This document shows, piece after piece, positions 9,300 to 17,597 of a stretch of 64,000 bases of DNA. Origin of the DNA: Cytophagaceae bacterium. GTDB taxonomy: Bacteria; Bacteroidota; Bacteroidia; Cytophagales; Cyclobacteriaceae. The notes under the pieces were generated by a model that did no database searches, had not been told where the DNA came from, and saw nothing but the letters and a program-made list of their open reading frames with translations. How positions within the stretch are numbered: the first letter of the stretch is position 1; each line of letters opens with the position of its first letter. The translations under genes and the position numbers were made by a program. Location of the stretch: the NCBI GenBank assembly GCA_006969745.1, contig CP030886.1, positions 1,076,001 to 1,140,000 of the forward strand, in the 5' to 3' direction.

Positions 9300-9725
9300 A
9301 TGGCTGAATTAAAAACCAAACCCAACGATCAAAATGTCGAAACCTTTATCGACTCTGTAGAACCTGAATGGAAACGAGATGACGCTCGCGAACTCCTGAC
9401 CTTTTTCGAAAAAATAACCGGAGAAAAACCCGTAATGTGGGGCGACTCGCTCATCGGATATGGAAAATACCACTACAAGTACAAAAGTGGACGAGAAGGT
9501 GATTGGTTTACTGCTGGCTTTTCTCCCCGTAAAGCCAATATGACCATCTATGTCATGGCTGGATTTGAAGGACAGGAGGAACTTTTGGAGCAACTTGGCA
9601 AATACAAAAAGAGTGTGGGCTGCTTGTATGTAAAGAAATTAGCTGACATTGATATGAATGTATTGGAGCAAATGACTAAAAAGTCCATTGAAACGTTGAA
9701 GCGGCGATATGCGGATCACAATTAG
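9300..9725 (+). CDS. DUF1801 domain protein
   Basis: 141 aa. The pattern VEPEWKRDDARELLTFFEKITGEKPVMWG, then IGYGKYHYKYKSGREGDW and TAGFSPRKANMTIYVM, is that of DUF1801 (YdhG-like) proteins: small soluble alpha/beta proteins of unknown role. The closing part (LYVKKLADIDMNVLEQMTKKS) is also family-like. Its 3' end overlaps the next gene by 17 bp, suggesting coupled translation. Confidence 0.82.
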   Translation: MAELKTKPNDQNVETFIDSVEPEWKRDDARELLTFFEKITGEKPVMWGDSLIGYGKYHYKYKSGREGDWFTAGFSPRKANMTIYVMAGFEGQEELLEQLGKYKKSVGCLYVKKLADIDMNVLEQMTKKSIETLKRRYADHN

Positions 9726-10158
9726 TCTATTCTTACTCACCACAACACTTGTTTCATTTTCACAGCGGGTTTCATTCGAAGATCCGGATCTTACATTCAG
9801 TTTTAAAAAACCAAAAAACTGGCAAGTCTTTGACGATGGATATGTTGTGAAAGTGAGTCCATCTGCTAAGGATTCAGCCACCGTTTACTTCACCTTAACC
9901 TACTTTGAGTACGCACAGCCGATTGGTGCTTTGCCCACCGCGAAACCAGCCAACCATTCGGATGAAGAAGATTACGTGCAAACTAAAGTCGCTGGTGCGG
10001 CTGCCAAGCAAAGAGAAAGAATGGATGGTGAACTAACCATCATCAATTACACATTTGTAAAATTTGGTCAGAGCTTTTACCTCAAAACGTCTACCGATAA
10101 CATCGCTGATCAGCGTATTTTTCGAAAAATTATTAGATCAGTACAAATAAAAAAATAA
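9709..10158 (+). CDS. Small secreted protein of unknown function
   Basis: 149 aa with a signal peptide (MRITISLFLLTTTLVSFSQ). The mature part reads FEDPDLTFSFKKPKNWQVFDDGYVV at its start and closes with QSFYLKTSTDNIADQRIFR, the layout of PsbP/DUF1795-like small periplasmic domains, where an N-terminal F-x-KP-x-x-W segment opens the fold. The match is weak. It overlaps the DUF1801 gene by 17 bp. No catalytic residues recognised. Confidence 0.65.
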   Translation: MRITISLFLLTTTLVSFSQRVSFEDPDLTFSFKKPKNWQVFDDGYVVKVSPSAKDSATVYFTLTYFEYAQPIGALPTAKPANHSDEEDYVQTKVAGAAAKQRERMDGELTIINYTFVKFGQSFYLKTSTDNIADQRIFRKIIRSVQIKK

Positions 10159-10277
10159 ATTATCCTATTTAACGAAGGTTTTGATCAATTCAACGACTTT
10201 CATCTGAAGCTAAACTAATCCTGGAAACTCATCTGAGCGGAGGTAGTTTAATCACCTATCACCTTAATTATTTCCTA

Positions 10278-10634
10278 ATGGATTATTTCAGAAAAGGCAC
10301 CGATATATTACCGGCTGTCATTATGGACTCAGGTTCAAAATCCGCTCTCATCAAAGGAGTTTCATTGTGCGAAGACGTATCTATTTGTAGACAACTAGCG
10401 CTTGATATAAAGCGCAACATTGAACGGACACCCTACACAGATCTTAACATCCAGCTAAGCGTTTTCAATGTGAAAGCAGCAAAGTTGCTCCTTGATGTAT
10501 TTCGAGTGATTAAAAGTAAGCGCCCATCGCTCAGCATTCATTGGCTATATGATCGAAAAGATGCAGAGATGAAAGAGATGGGTATGGATTACAGTGAATT
10601 GCTCGAAATGGATTTTGACCTTTCTCCGAATTAG
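10278..10634 (+). CDS. SiaC-like (DUF1987) regulatory-fold protein
   Basis: 118 aa. The C-terminal two-thirds matches the SiaC/DUF1987 pattern: LNIQLSVFNVKAAKLLLDVF, then LSIHWLYDRKDAEMKEMGMDYSELLEMDFDL, corresponding to the family's 'W-Y-x-D/E' strand and 'G-x-x-Y/F' helix. SiaC proteins are anti-anti-sigma-like partners controlled by phosphorylation of a Thr/Ser in an NTSS segment; here residues 64-67 are NVKA, so the phosphoacceptor is missing. No SiaA, SiaB or SiaD gene is adjacent. The stop overlaps the convergent beta-barrel gene by 4 bp. Confidence 0.75.
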   Translation: MDYFRKGTDILPAVIMDSGSKSALIKGVSLCEDVSICRQLALDIKRNIERTPYTDLNIQLSVFNVKAAKLLLDVFRVIKSKRPSLSIHWLYDRKDAEMKEMGMDYSELLEMDFDLSPN

Positions 10635-11158
10635 AAAATGCCTATGCCTACACCAGCCCGTAAAACCCATGGGCTGTTGTACGGCCGTGGTATTTCTGAT
10701 TCATCATACAACACATTGTATAGCGCCATTACATTGAATGATGCTCGCCCTCCTATTTGTTCCGAATAACCCGCACCGATTAGCAGGCTATTAAAGGCAG
10801 ATTTTTCTGTGCGCTCTGGAGAAAAAGAGGTGAGATATTCAAATGTGAGTCGCTCGAATTCTGCATATGCAAAGAATTGATTGGTGACATTGAAGCGGTT
10901 GAAAACACTCCATCCAAAATTGGAAAGTGAGGTATTTATCGGTTGCTTGATTTTCACATATTGATAGGTAATACCAATACCGGCAGAATACCGATCCGTG
11001 ATCTTATAGCCTACTTGTGGAAATATGCTAATGTTGGTTTGATTTGAGCTGGTGCTAAATCCTCCTCCACCACCAAAATAAATTTTGTCTGCAAGCTTAC
11101 TTTGAGCTGTAGCGCTCAACGTCAATGCTACAATTATGCTTGATACTAAGAATTTCAT
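10631..11158 (-). CDS. Outer-membrane beta-barrel protein
   Basis: 175 aa. Signal peptide MKFLVSSIIVALTLSATAQ, then alternating strands rich in Gly, Tyr and Phe (IYFGGGGGFSTSS, RYSAGIGITYQYVKI, FFAYAEFERLTFEY, LLIGAGYSEQIGGRASFNV) ending in VLRAGVGIGIF with a terminal Phe, as in OmpW/OmpX-sized 8-strand barrels. Function not predictable. It starts 4 bp after the FtsB-like gene ends, so it may be co-transcribed with it. Confidence 0.78.
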   Translation of the reverse strand: MKFLVSSIIVALTLSATAQSKLADKIYFGGGGGFSTSSNQTNISIFPQVGYKITDRYSAGIGITYQYVKIKQPINTSLSNFGWSVFNRFNVTNQFFAYAEFERLTFEYLTSFSPERTEKSAFNSLLIGAGYSEQIGGRASFNVMALYNVLYDESEIPRPYNSPWVLRAGVGIGIF

Positions 11159-11162
11159 CTTT

Positions 11163-11459
11163 CTATCTTACGACGATGAACAAATCCTCGTTGGGTTTTT
11201 TCATCAGATACTTCTCACGAGCCATTTTTTCCAATAAATCCGGATTGTGATTCAAAGCTGCCTGATCATTCTTGACTTCAAGAATTTTATCCTGATAAAA
11301 CTGACGTGCTTCTTCCAGTTCTGCCTTTTTTCCTGAAAGTTCTGACTGCAAAAACAAGTCGTTGCTATCTACAAAGGCCAACCATACAATGAAAAATAAA
11401 GTCGAAAGAACATAAAAGTTCTTTAAAAAAGGTGGGATACGGTTCAATAAGTCTTTCAT
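11163..11459 (-). CDS. FtsB/DivIC-family septum formation initiator
   Basis: 98 aa bitopic membrane protein: short cytoplasmic start, TM helix at about residues 14-30 (NFYVLSTLFFIVWLAF), a coiled coil (ELSGKKAELEEARQFYQDKILEVK), and the terminal family motif NPDLLEKMAREKYLMKKPNED. FtsB/DivIC proteins bridge FtsL and FtsQ in the divisome. In many Bacteroidota the gene follows eno; here the upstream neighbour is a small membrane protein instead. Confidence 0.88.
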   Translation of the reverse strand: MKDLLNRIPPFLKNFYVLSTLFFIVWLAFVDSNDLFLQSELSGKKAELEEARQFYQDKILEVKNDQAALNHNPDLLEKMAREKYLMKKPNEDLFIVVR

Positions 11460-11540
11460 CTGCTTTGAATTTGAGGGTGGTTTGATTTCAAAGCTTCAGC
11501 AGATATGTAAAAATAGGGAATTGATTGAATAATCGAAAAA

Positions 11541-12008
11541 TCAGTCCACCACTTGCAGTTTTTTAAGCTTATTCTCTCTAATACGCCAGGTAATCAAGAG
11601 TAATGGAAGCATTATCAACCAGATATACGTATCCCAATCTGCCTCCTTATGCTTGAAGAAAATCATATATCCATTAAAACAAAGCATTAAGAAAGCCAAT
11701 CCGGCAACTACCAAGGGTCCTGTGGCTTGATTTTGTTTTTCCCGGTAAAGCTTCCTGGAAACCTTTATACGATCAGCCGGCAGCTGATCTGAAGGCTTGG
11801 CCTTGCGGGTTAATTCCCAGATCACGAAAGGAATAACAATTACCCACAAACAAACCATGTACCAATCAAGTCCTGATGGCTCATCGCCCATCATACTATA
11901 ATGGATCATCTTACGGATGCGGAGTACAAGGCTCGCTGTTGCGATGAGTACCAAAATAATTTTGGAAATTTTCTGATATTTTTCAAGTCTGGATTCAGGC
12001 ATGATCAT
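11541..12008 (-). CDS. Small integral membrane protein, function unknown
   Basis: About 155 aa with four likely TM helices: KIILVLIATASLVLRI, YMVCLWVIVIPFVIWEL, GPLVVAGLAFLMLCFNGYMIF and TYIWLIMLPLLLITWRI, separated by a basic loop (VSRKLYREKQNQ). Starts at 12008 or at the next ATG (12002) are both possible. No family recognised. It lies 12 bp downstream of the HsdR_N-like gene. Confidence 0.7.
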   Translation of the reverse strand: MIMPESRLEKYQKISKIILVLIATASLVLRIRKMIHYSMMGDEPSGLDWYMVCLWVIVIPFVIWELTRKAKPSDQLPADRIKVSRKLYREKQNQATGPLVVAGLAFLMLCFNGYMIFFKHKEADWDTYIWLIMLPLLLITWRIRENKLKKLQVVD

Positions 12009-12020
12009 AAAATTAAGTAT

Positions 12021-12452
12021 TCATGTAAAATCATAGGTTGGAAATTCCTCCAATTGCCTGAGCCCATCTTTTTCCTTCTTCCAAATGAAATGCGATAAAC
12101 CATTGGTGATTGTGACATACTGCGAATCAAGGACTTTATTATATGCCGCCACCTGGTTTAGCACTTTCTGATCAAGTTTCACATCGGGCGACTTGCATTC
12201 TACCAAAAGAAAGACATTGCCATCTTTATCTAAAACAATAATGTCGGATCGTTTTTGATTTTTGAAATATGACAATGTATGTTCCAGCTTAAACATCCCT
12301 TTTGGATAATTGAGATGACTGATCAGGAGATTTAAAAAATGCTGGCGTACCCATTCTTCAGGAGTAAGTACTATCCATTTTTTCCTAATAAGACAAAAGA
12401 TGGTGTTGCCTTTAAGTTTTACATCAAACTCAGGTAGTTTGAGGGTTTGCAT
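12021..12452 (-). CDS. HsdR N-terminal-like nuclease-fold protein
   Basis: 143 aa. It starts with the pattern usual for this stand-alone Bacteroidota family (MQTLKLPEFDVKLKG, IRKKWIVLTPEEWVRQHF) and has the PD-(D/E)xK core: an acidic residue in KRSDIIVLDKDGN followed by FLLVECKSPDVKLD (E-x-K). Its partner strand reads YVTITNGLSHFIWKKE. The family is named after the N-terminal nuclease domain of type I restriction HsdR, but no helicase, HsdM or HsdS is present, so restriction is not implied. It overlaps the MFS gene upstream by 23 bp. Confidence 0.85.
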   Translation of the reverse strand: MQTLKLPEFDVKLKGNTIFCLIRKKWIVLTPEEWVRQHFLNLLISHLNYPKGMFKLEHTLSYFKNQKRSDIIVLDKDGNVFLLVECKSPDVKLDQKVLNQVAAYNKVLDSQYVTITNGLSHFIWKKEKDGLRQLEEFPTYDFT

Positions 12453-13725
12453 TTTTTAATTTCACTTGAGACAGGAAGATAATTCCTAAGATAAAAAATG
12501 ATGCAAGCGCAAGCGTACTGTTTCTCATACTTCCTGTTACCTGCTCGATGTATCCGTATACGAAGGTTCCAATAACGATGGAGACATTATATGTAACATC
12601 ATAAAAGCTGAAAAAAGAAGCGGTATCTACAGTGTCCTGAGGCATTATCTTGGAGTAGGTAGCCCGCGAAAGTGATTGTATCCCGCCCATGACCAATCCG
12701 ACTACAGCTGCGAGAGCAAAGAATTCCAGCTCAGCATTGACAAAGTATGCGCCAAAACAACAGCCGATCCAAATGAAAATTTGTATTGAAAGTGAATAAA
12801 TATTGCCTTTCTTTTTAGAAACATAGGCAAACAAATAAGCTCCTGCTATTGCCACAAACTGAATCAAAAGCACAGTCATTATCAGTTTGGATGCTTCCAT
12901 TTTCAGCTCCTTTGAACCGAACGTTGCTGCCAGGTACATTACCGTCTGAACACCCATATTGTAAAAGAAAAACGCTAACAAGAATTTTCGCATCCCATCC
13001 ATTTCCTTCAGTTCAATCCATACTTTTCTAAGCTCACGATAGCCATTGGTTAGGTAATGGCCCTCGGGTTTTCTGCCATGCACATTTTCCGGAAGTTTCG
13101 AAATGGCGTAAAGGGAAAATCCGATCCACCAAACCCCCACTGTAAGAAACGCCGCTCGGGAGGCAATACCTGCATCAGAAAAACCAAACGTATCCGGCAT
13201 TTGAATCATGACCAGGTTGATAACTAAGAGAATAACACTTCCAAGATAGCCGTAGGAATAGCCCTTCGCACTAACAATGTCTCGCTTATCTTCAGTGACT
13301 ATTTCGCTTAGAAATGCATCGTAAAATACCAGACTTCCCGAATAGCCAATACTTGCCAGAATGGAACAAATAATCCCCCATTCCACATTCTCTCCGGTAA
13401 AAAAGAAAAGGCCGATGCAAGCAAACGATCCAATGAACATGAACATTTTAAGAAAGAATTTTTTCTTGCCTGCATAATCTGCTATACCAGATAGTATCGG
13501 AAGCATAATTGCCACCAATAGAAAGGAAAGTGAAAGTGCGTATGAGTACAAGACAGAATTAACGATCTCAAACCCAAAGGCTTGAATACGGTCGCCACCG
13601 CTGGCGTTCACAGCTACATTCTGAAAGTAAATAGGGAAGATTGCGGAGGTAATTGTCAGCGAGTAAACGGAATTAGCCCAGTCGTACATACACCAGGCGT
13701 TGATGATTTTTTTATCGTTCAGCAT
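12430..13725 (-). CDS. UMF1/Atg22-like MFS transporter
   Basis: 431 aa with 12 predicted TM helices. It opens with INAWCMYDWANSVYSLTI, the signature of the UMF1 (Atg22-like) branch of the major facilitator superfamily, and has VGLVMGGIQSLSRATYSKIMP around residue 340 and FFSFYDVTYNVSIVIG near residue 375, also typical. The substrate is unknown (yeast Atg22 exports amino acids from the vacuole). Divergent from the aspartoacylase-family gene with a 70-bp shared upstream region. Confidence 0.88.
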   Translation of the reverse strand: MLNDKKIINAWCMYDWANSVYSLTITSAIFPIYFQNVAVNASGGDRIQAFGFEIVNSVLYSYALSLSFLLVAIMLPILSGIADYAGKKKFFLKMFMFIGSFACIGLFFFTGENVEWGIICSILASIGYSGSLVFYDAFLSEIVTEDKRDIVSAKGYSYGYLGSVILLVINLVMIQMPDTFGFSDAGIASRAAFLTVGVWWIGFSLYAISKLPENVHGRKPEGHYLTNGYRELRKVWIELKEMDGMRKFLLAFFFYNMGVQTVMYLAATFGSKELKMEASKLIMTVLLIQFVAIAGAYLFAYVSKKKGNIYSLSIQIFIWIGCCFGAYFVNAELEFFALAAVVGLVMGGIQSLSRATYSKIMPQDTVDTASFFSFYDVTYNVSIVIGTFVYGYIEQVTGSMRNSTLALASFFILGIIFLSQVKLKNANPQTT

Positions 13726-13795
13726 GTAAAGTCAAGTTGATGCGGCAATATAATGAATGCTACTTTGACTACTTTTAGCTTATTCAAATTACACC

Positions 13796-14722
13796 ATGGA
13801 TTTTGACTTAAAACCAGAGAAGCTACACCGCCAAAATATACCGACTGCAAGACTGCCATCAGGTACGGTTATAGAAATACCCATTTTCTCATATGAAGCC
13901 AGCAAAGCCGGGCCTACACTACTGCTTATGGCAGGAATGCATGGTGACGAGATCAATGGAGTTGAAATAATGCGTAGAATTATCACTCAGAAACTTTACG
14001 AGGTAACTTCAGGCCGAGTGATATGTGTGCCGGTATTCAATGTATTTGGGTTTATTAATTTCAGCAGAGAAGTACCAGACGGAAAAGATGTTAACCGATC
14101 TTTTCCAGGCACAAAGAATGGATCGCTTGCAAGTCAGTTTGCCTATTTTCTTATGCAGGAAGTAATGCCTCACATCGATTATGGTATTGATTTTCATACC
14201 GGAGGGAAGCAAATCAACAATTTTCCGCAAATCAGGGCAATGTTAGATGATCCCACTAATAAAGCATTGGCAAATGCATTCGCTCCTCCGTTTATAATGA
14301 ATTCTCCATTTCGGGACAAGTCTTTGCGAAAGGAGGCGGGAAAACATGGTAAAAGCATATTGGTCTATGAAGCTGCAGAATCTCTGAAGCTTAGAAAGCC
14401 GGCCATAGATGTTGGATTGAATGGAATGCAGCGGGTCATGAAACATTTAGGCATGATAGAAGAAGCCCCTGATCCCAAGCACACTCCTGTAATCATTAGC
14501 AAATCCAGCTGGACGCGCGCGAGTAGAGCCGGGCTTCATTATGCTCAGGCCAGAAACGGGACATTTGTGAAAAAAGGTGAGGTAATGGGAGTAATCTCCG
14601 ATCCATATGGTGAGTATGAAAGACCGATTAAGGCATCACATGATTGCCACATTCTCAGTATCAACAACAACCCGGTAGTAAATAGAGGTGATGCGTTGTT
14701 TCATACCGGAGTAGCAGAATGA
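13796..14722 (+). CDS. Succinylglutamate desuccinylase/aspartoacylase family metallohydrolase
   Basis: 308 aa of the M14-like AstE/AspA family. Zinc ligands are visible in MAGMHGDEINGVEIM (H..E) and in DYGIDFHTGGKQINNFPQ (His of strand 6); the Arg-containing segment VNRSFPG is present, and YEAAESLKLR supplies the late Glu. Members cleave N-acyl amino acids or related amides. The C-terminal part (THVKKGEVMGVISDPYG-like, here GTFVKKGEVMGVISDP) is the beta-barrel lid. Its stop overlaps the GNAT gene by 4 bp. Confidence 0.88.
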   Translation: MDFDLKPEKLHRQNIPTARLPSGTVIEIPIFSYEASKAGPTLLLMAGMHGDEINGVEIMRRIITQKLYEVTSGRVICVPVFNVFGFINFSREVPDGKDVNRSFPGTKNGSLASQFAYFLMQEVMPHIDYGIDFHTGGKQINNFPQIRAMLDDPTNKALANAFAPPFIMNSPFRDKSLRKEAGKHGKSILVYEAAESLKLRKPAIDVGLNGMQRVMKHLGMIEEAPDPKHTPVIISKSSWTRASRAGLHYAQARNGTFVKKGEVMGVISDPYGEYERPIKASHDCHILSINNNPVVNRGDALFHTGVAE

Positions 14723-15168
14723 TTAAAAAAATAGATAGCAGATTGAAAGTCGAGGCTGAAAGTATCAGAAAGGTTTTTCAAGCTTCCTATGCTGTGGAAG
14801 CAAAACTCCTTGATGCTGAAGATAACTTCCCTCCTCTTAAGCGGCCATTGGAAGGTTTTATTAAATCAGAAACTTCATTCTATGGCTTCTATGATGAAGA
14901 GAATCTTACAGGGGTTATGGAAATTTACCTGGCAGGAAACAAGGCCCATATCCAGAGTATGGTAGTAGATCCTTCTTACTTTCGAAGAGGAATTGCCAGC
15001 AAACTTCTCCAATTTCTATTTGAGCAGTTTAAAGAAAAATCATTCACAGTAGAAACAGGTGCAGCAAATGGCCCTGCACGAACACTGTATGAACGACATG
15101 GCTTTAAAAAGGTGAATCAGTGGATGACTGAAATAGGCATCGAAAAAGTAGCCTTTGAAAAGGAGTAG
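14719..15168 (+). CDS. GNAT family N-acetyltransferase
   Basis: 149 aa. The acetyl-CoA pyrophosphate loop is in motif A, SMVVDPSYFRRGIASKLLQF (R-R-G-I-A), followed by the motif B helix with ETGAANGPARTLYERHGFKK. Substrate unknown. Its ATG overlaps the stop of the desuccinylase-family gene (ATGA), so the two probably share a transcript and perhaps a substrate class (acylated amino acids or peptides). Confidence 0.85.
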   Translation: MIKKIDSRLKVEAESIRKVFQASYAVEAKLLDAEDNFPPLKRPLEGFIKSETSFYGFYDEENLTGVMEIYLAGNKAHIQSMVVDPSYFRRGIASKLLQFLFEQFKEKSFTVETGAANGPARTLYERHGFKKVNQWMTEIGIEKVAFEKE

Positions 15169-15219
15169 CCAGTCGAATAACATCCTAAATTATCTGGCTA
15201 ACAAGTTTTAACTTTAGGT

Positions 15220-15948
15220 ATGGATTCGAAAGAAATTCTAAATTTTATCAGCCGAGGACGTACCGACTTTATTTTTCGACTTCTTGAGCAGAAAAACTGG
15301 AAGGATTTACTTCAGCAAGGTGCAGTAAAACCCATGCAATGGCTTGTTTATTATAACGACACTACCGCCTTAAGATCCATTCTGCACGCCGGTGGTGATC
15401 TTTCATCTATCAATATCAATGATGAACTTGGGAATGCAGCCTTCTTCGGTCACTGGAAGGTTTGTGATTTTCTAATCAAACAAGGTGCGGATGTTAATTA
15501 TTACGTTGACAAAACAAACGAAACGCCTTTACACAATGCTTTGGCGAAAGCCGGTCGTCCGTATTATTTCTATGTGGTAAAACTACTGGTAGAGAATGGC
15601 GCGGATGTAAATGTCAAAACTCTTCCAAATATTGAAACAGGTGCATTCATGCGGGACGTTCGCACCAAGGGTGAAACACCTTTGCATCGCGCAGCAGCCT
15701 ATGCCGACGAACGAACCATTCAGTTTCTATTGGACAATGGAGCAGACAAAGAAGCTAAAGATGCTCATGGCGATAGTCCGCTAAGTTGGGCAAGTCAACA
15801 TTTGAGGCCGGGCAGTGTGCTTTCGCTGCTTTCGTATGGGAATCACCTTATCAGTGAGAAGCATAAAGAAATTAACACCAGCGATCATGGCCATGGATGG
15901 GGAACTGGCATGGACTGGAATCTAATGGGGGATTATTTGCCAGAATAG
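15220..15948 (+). CDS. Ankyrin-repeat protein
   Basis: 242 aa, no signal peptide. Ankyrin units are seen in sequence: AVKPMQWLVYYNDTTALRSIL, LGNAAFFGHWKVCDFLIKQGAD, NETPLHNALAKAGRP, KGETPLHRAAAYADERTIQFLLDNGAD, HGDSPLSWASQHLRPGSVLSLL. A protein-binding scaffold in the cytosol; partner unknown. The C-terminus (HGHGWGTGMDW) is Gly/His-rich. A TAACTTTA element lies about 10 bp before the ATG. Confidence 0.85.
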   Translation: MDSKEILNFISRGRTDFIFRLLEQKNWKDLLQQGAVKPMQWLVYYNDTTALRSILHAGGDLSSININDELGNAAFFGHWKVCDFLIKQGADVNYYVDKTNETPLHNALAKAGRPYYFYVVKLLVENGADVNVKTLPNIETGAFMRDVRTKGETPLHRAAAYADERTIQFLLDNGADKEAKDAHGDSPLSWASQHLRPGSVLSLLSYGNHLISEKHKEINTSDHGHGWGTGMDWNLMGDYLPE

Positions 15949-15949
15949 T

Positions 15950-17446
15950 CTAATCATCGACTACCTCAAACTCTACTCTTCGGTTCAGCTTCCTGGTTTC
16001 TTCCGTTTCATTACTTGCTACGGGTTGATTTCCGCCGTAACCTTTACCTGAAACCCTGAAAGCGTTGATCCCCTGTGATAAAATATAGGCTTTCACAGTC
16101 TTGACACGTGCCTCTGAAAGTTGAACATTCTTGACCGGATCACCTGTATTGTCTGTATGTCCTTTCAGGAGAATCTTGATGTTTGGATTATCATTTAGTA
16201 CTTCTACCACCAGATTAAGTTCCTTTTCAGATCCTTCTATCATATTGGCAGTACCTCTGTGAAATAACACATGATCAAGCGTAATTACACTTCCTTTTGC
16301 CACAGATGATAGCTGAACTAAATTTTCTCCTTTCTTAAGTCGTTCGTCAAGCATTACCATCTTAGGCAGGTATCCGGGAGATTTTATTTCCACCTCCTTA
16401 CCAGAGAGCGTATCTACTTCAAATAGGCCATTAGCTCCTATTCTTTTTTCTTCGCCCCAAATCATCTCGGAAGGCAAGGTTTGTCCACTTTTGGCATCCA
16501 CCACTTTTAATACAATCGTGGATGGGATTTCAGCTTTAGTTTCTTGCGTAACAACAGCAGGCACTGCTACCTCCGTGGAGTCTTCTTCAATGTCCTCACT
16601 GAATTTGATCCTCATTATATCACCATATCCGTCGCTATCTTGGGAGCTCACATAGTAGGCCCATTGAGATCCATCAACAAAGCCGAATGAAGTCTCAGAA
16701 CCAGAAGTATTTATCTGCGAACCAAGGTTCACTGGCTCACTCCAATTCTTCCAGTAATCATCTTGCCTGACTGTATAATACAAATCGAAACTTCCCCGAC
16801 CTCCACGGCCATTTGTTGCAAAGAAGAGGGTGCGATTGTCTTCAGCCAAAAATGGCGTAATCTCTTGAAACTCGGTGTTTACCTGCTGCCCCATATTCCT
16901 GGCCCTATCCCAGCTTCCATCTGGCTTCCTTTTTACAACATAAAGATCCTCAACACCATACGTATTGTTCGATTCCAGGCTGAGTATCATAAACTGCCCA
17001 TCTTTAGAAATACAACCACTTTGGATTGGAGATTTATTCTTTAGAAAAGGGATATCCACTTCCTGATCATTCCCTCCAGCATTCAGCATCACTTTACCAT
17101 AATGCATGCCTTTGTCGAAAATCACCTGGTTATAATAAAGCCCTTCTTTGGCAAAACCTATTGGGCTGACCATTCCTTTCTCTCCTAACCAATCGTAAAA
17201 AGTCAGGACATCCCATTCTTCAGAGCCCACATTCTTTTTCCTTAAATCGTATACCTCTGAGGTGATGGGTGAGCCTCCTCGTTCTTCGGTATAGGCTATG
17301 GATAGACCATCAGGACTTAGCACGAGATAATTCTGTCCATTTGGAGTGTTTAAAGAATCTAATGTCTCGCCCTGTCCTTCAAATGAGATCTGAGCTCCAC
17401 ATGTCAGATTGAGGATTATTAAAAATGATATTATTGAACTTTTCAA
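15950..17446 (-). CDS. OmpA-family protein with N-terminal PD40 propeller
   Basis: 498 aa. Signal peptide SIISFLIILNLTCGAQ, then WD40-like PD40 blades (YLVLSPDGLSIAYTEERGG, GCISKDGQFMILSLESN, NRTLFFATNGRGGRGSFDLYYT) to about residue 280, a short beta domain, and a C-terminal OmpA domain with ILLKGHTDNTGDPVKNVQLS, EARVKTVKAYILSQGI and ETRKLNRRVEFEV: the Asp and Arg that grip peptidoglycan are kept. An outer-membrane/periplasmic anchor typical of Bacteroidota. The only start before the signal peptide is TTG at 17446. One bp separates its stop from that of the convergent ankyrin gene. Confidence 0.88.
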   Translation of the reverse strand: MKSSIISFLIILNLTCGAQISFEGQGETLDSLNTPNGQNYLVLSPDGLSIAYTEERGGSPITSEVYDLRKKNVGSEEWDVLTFYDWLGEKGMVSPIGFAKEGLYYNQVIFDKGMHYGKVMLNAGGNDQEVDIPFLKNKSPIQSGCISKDGQFMILSLESNNTYGVEDLYVVKRKPDGSWDRARNMGQQVNTEFQEITPFLAEDNRTLFFATNGRGGRGSFDLYYTVRQDDYWKNWSEPVNLGSQINTSGSETSFGFVDGSQWAYYVSSQDSDGYGDIMRIKFSEDIEEDSTEVAVPAVVTQETKAEIPSTIVLKVVDAKSGQTLPSEMIWGEEKRIGANGLFEVDTLSGKEVEIKSPGYLPKMVMLDERLKKGENLVQLSSVAKGSVITLDHVLFHRGTANMIEGSEKELNLVVEVLNDNPNIKILLKGHTDNTGDPVKNVQLSEARVKTVKAYILSQGINAFRVSGKGYGGNQPVASNETEETRKLNRRVEFEVVDD

Positions 17447-17476
17447 CTAATTAATTATATTTTTTTGTGAAAATAA

Positions 17477-17508
17477 TTTGATTATATAAATATCCTAATA
17501 TATTATTG
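17477..17508 (+). promoter_or_regulatory. Bacteroidota-type promoter reading into an intergenic small RNA
   Basis: TTTG at 17477-17480, then 20 bp, then TATTATTG at 17501-17508 (7 of 8 to TANNTTTG). Transcription would begin around 17514. It points away from the minus-strand OmpA gene and toward the terminator at 17568-17597 with no plus-strand ORF between. Confidence 0.5.
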
Positions 17509-17513
17509 TACTT

Positions 17514-17597
17514 GTAAAGTTTCTCTATTGGTTAGTTGGTGACAAAACTAAACAGCTAGTGAATTATAGTCCGGTGTGGTTAGCCGGACTTTTTTTG
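17514..17597 (+). ncRNA. Putative intergenic small RNA
   Basis: Between two minus-strand genes lies a plus-strand promoter match (17477-17508), about 55 nt without an ORF, and a strong intrinsic terminator. A first hairpin is possible with TTAGTT pairing to AACTAA around an 8-nt loop (about 17532-17551), and the terminator forms the second. The predicted RNA is about 84 nt. Its last bases lie antisense to the end of the 3-methyladenine glycosylase gene (stop at 17580), so it could act on that mRNA or in trans. No known RNA family recognised; transcription is inferred only. Confidence 0.45.
17568..17597 (+). terminator. Intrinsic terminator, plus strand
   Basis: AGTCCGG at 17568-17574 pairs perfectly with CCGGACT at 17584-17590 and is followed by six T. 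On the minus strand the hairpin is followed by ATAATTC, not a U-tract, so it works for plus-strand transcription although no plus-strand protein gene lies upstream. Confidence 0.75.

Noticed and set aside
12021..12452. Type I restriction system
   Set aside because: The 143-aa HsdR_N-like protein stands alone, with no helicase, methyltransferase or specificity subunit nearby; it is a common stand-alone Bacteroidota family.
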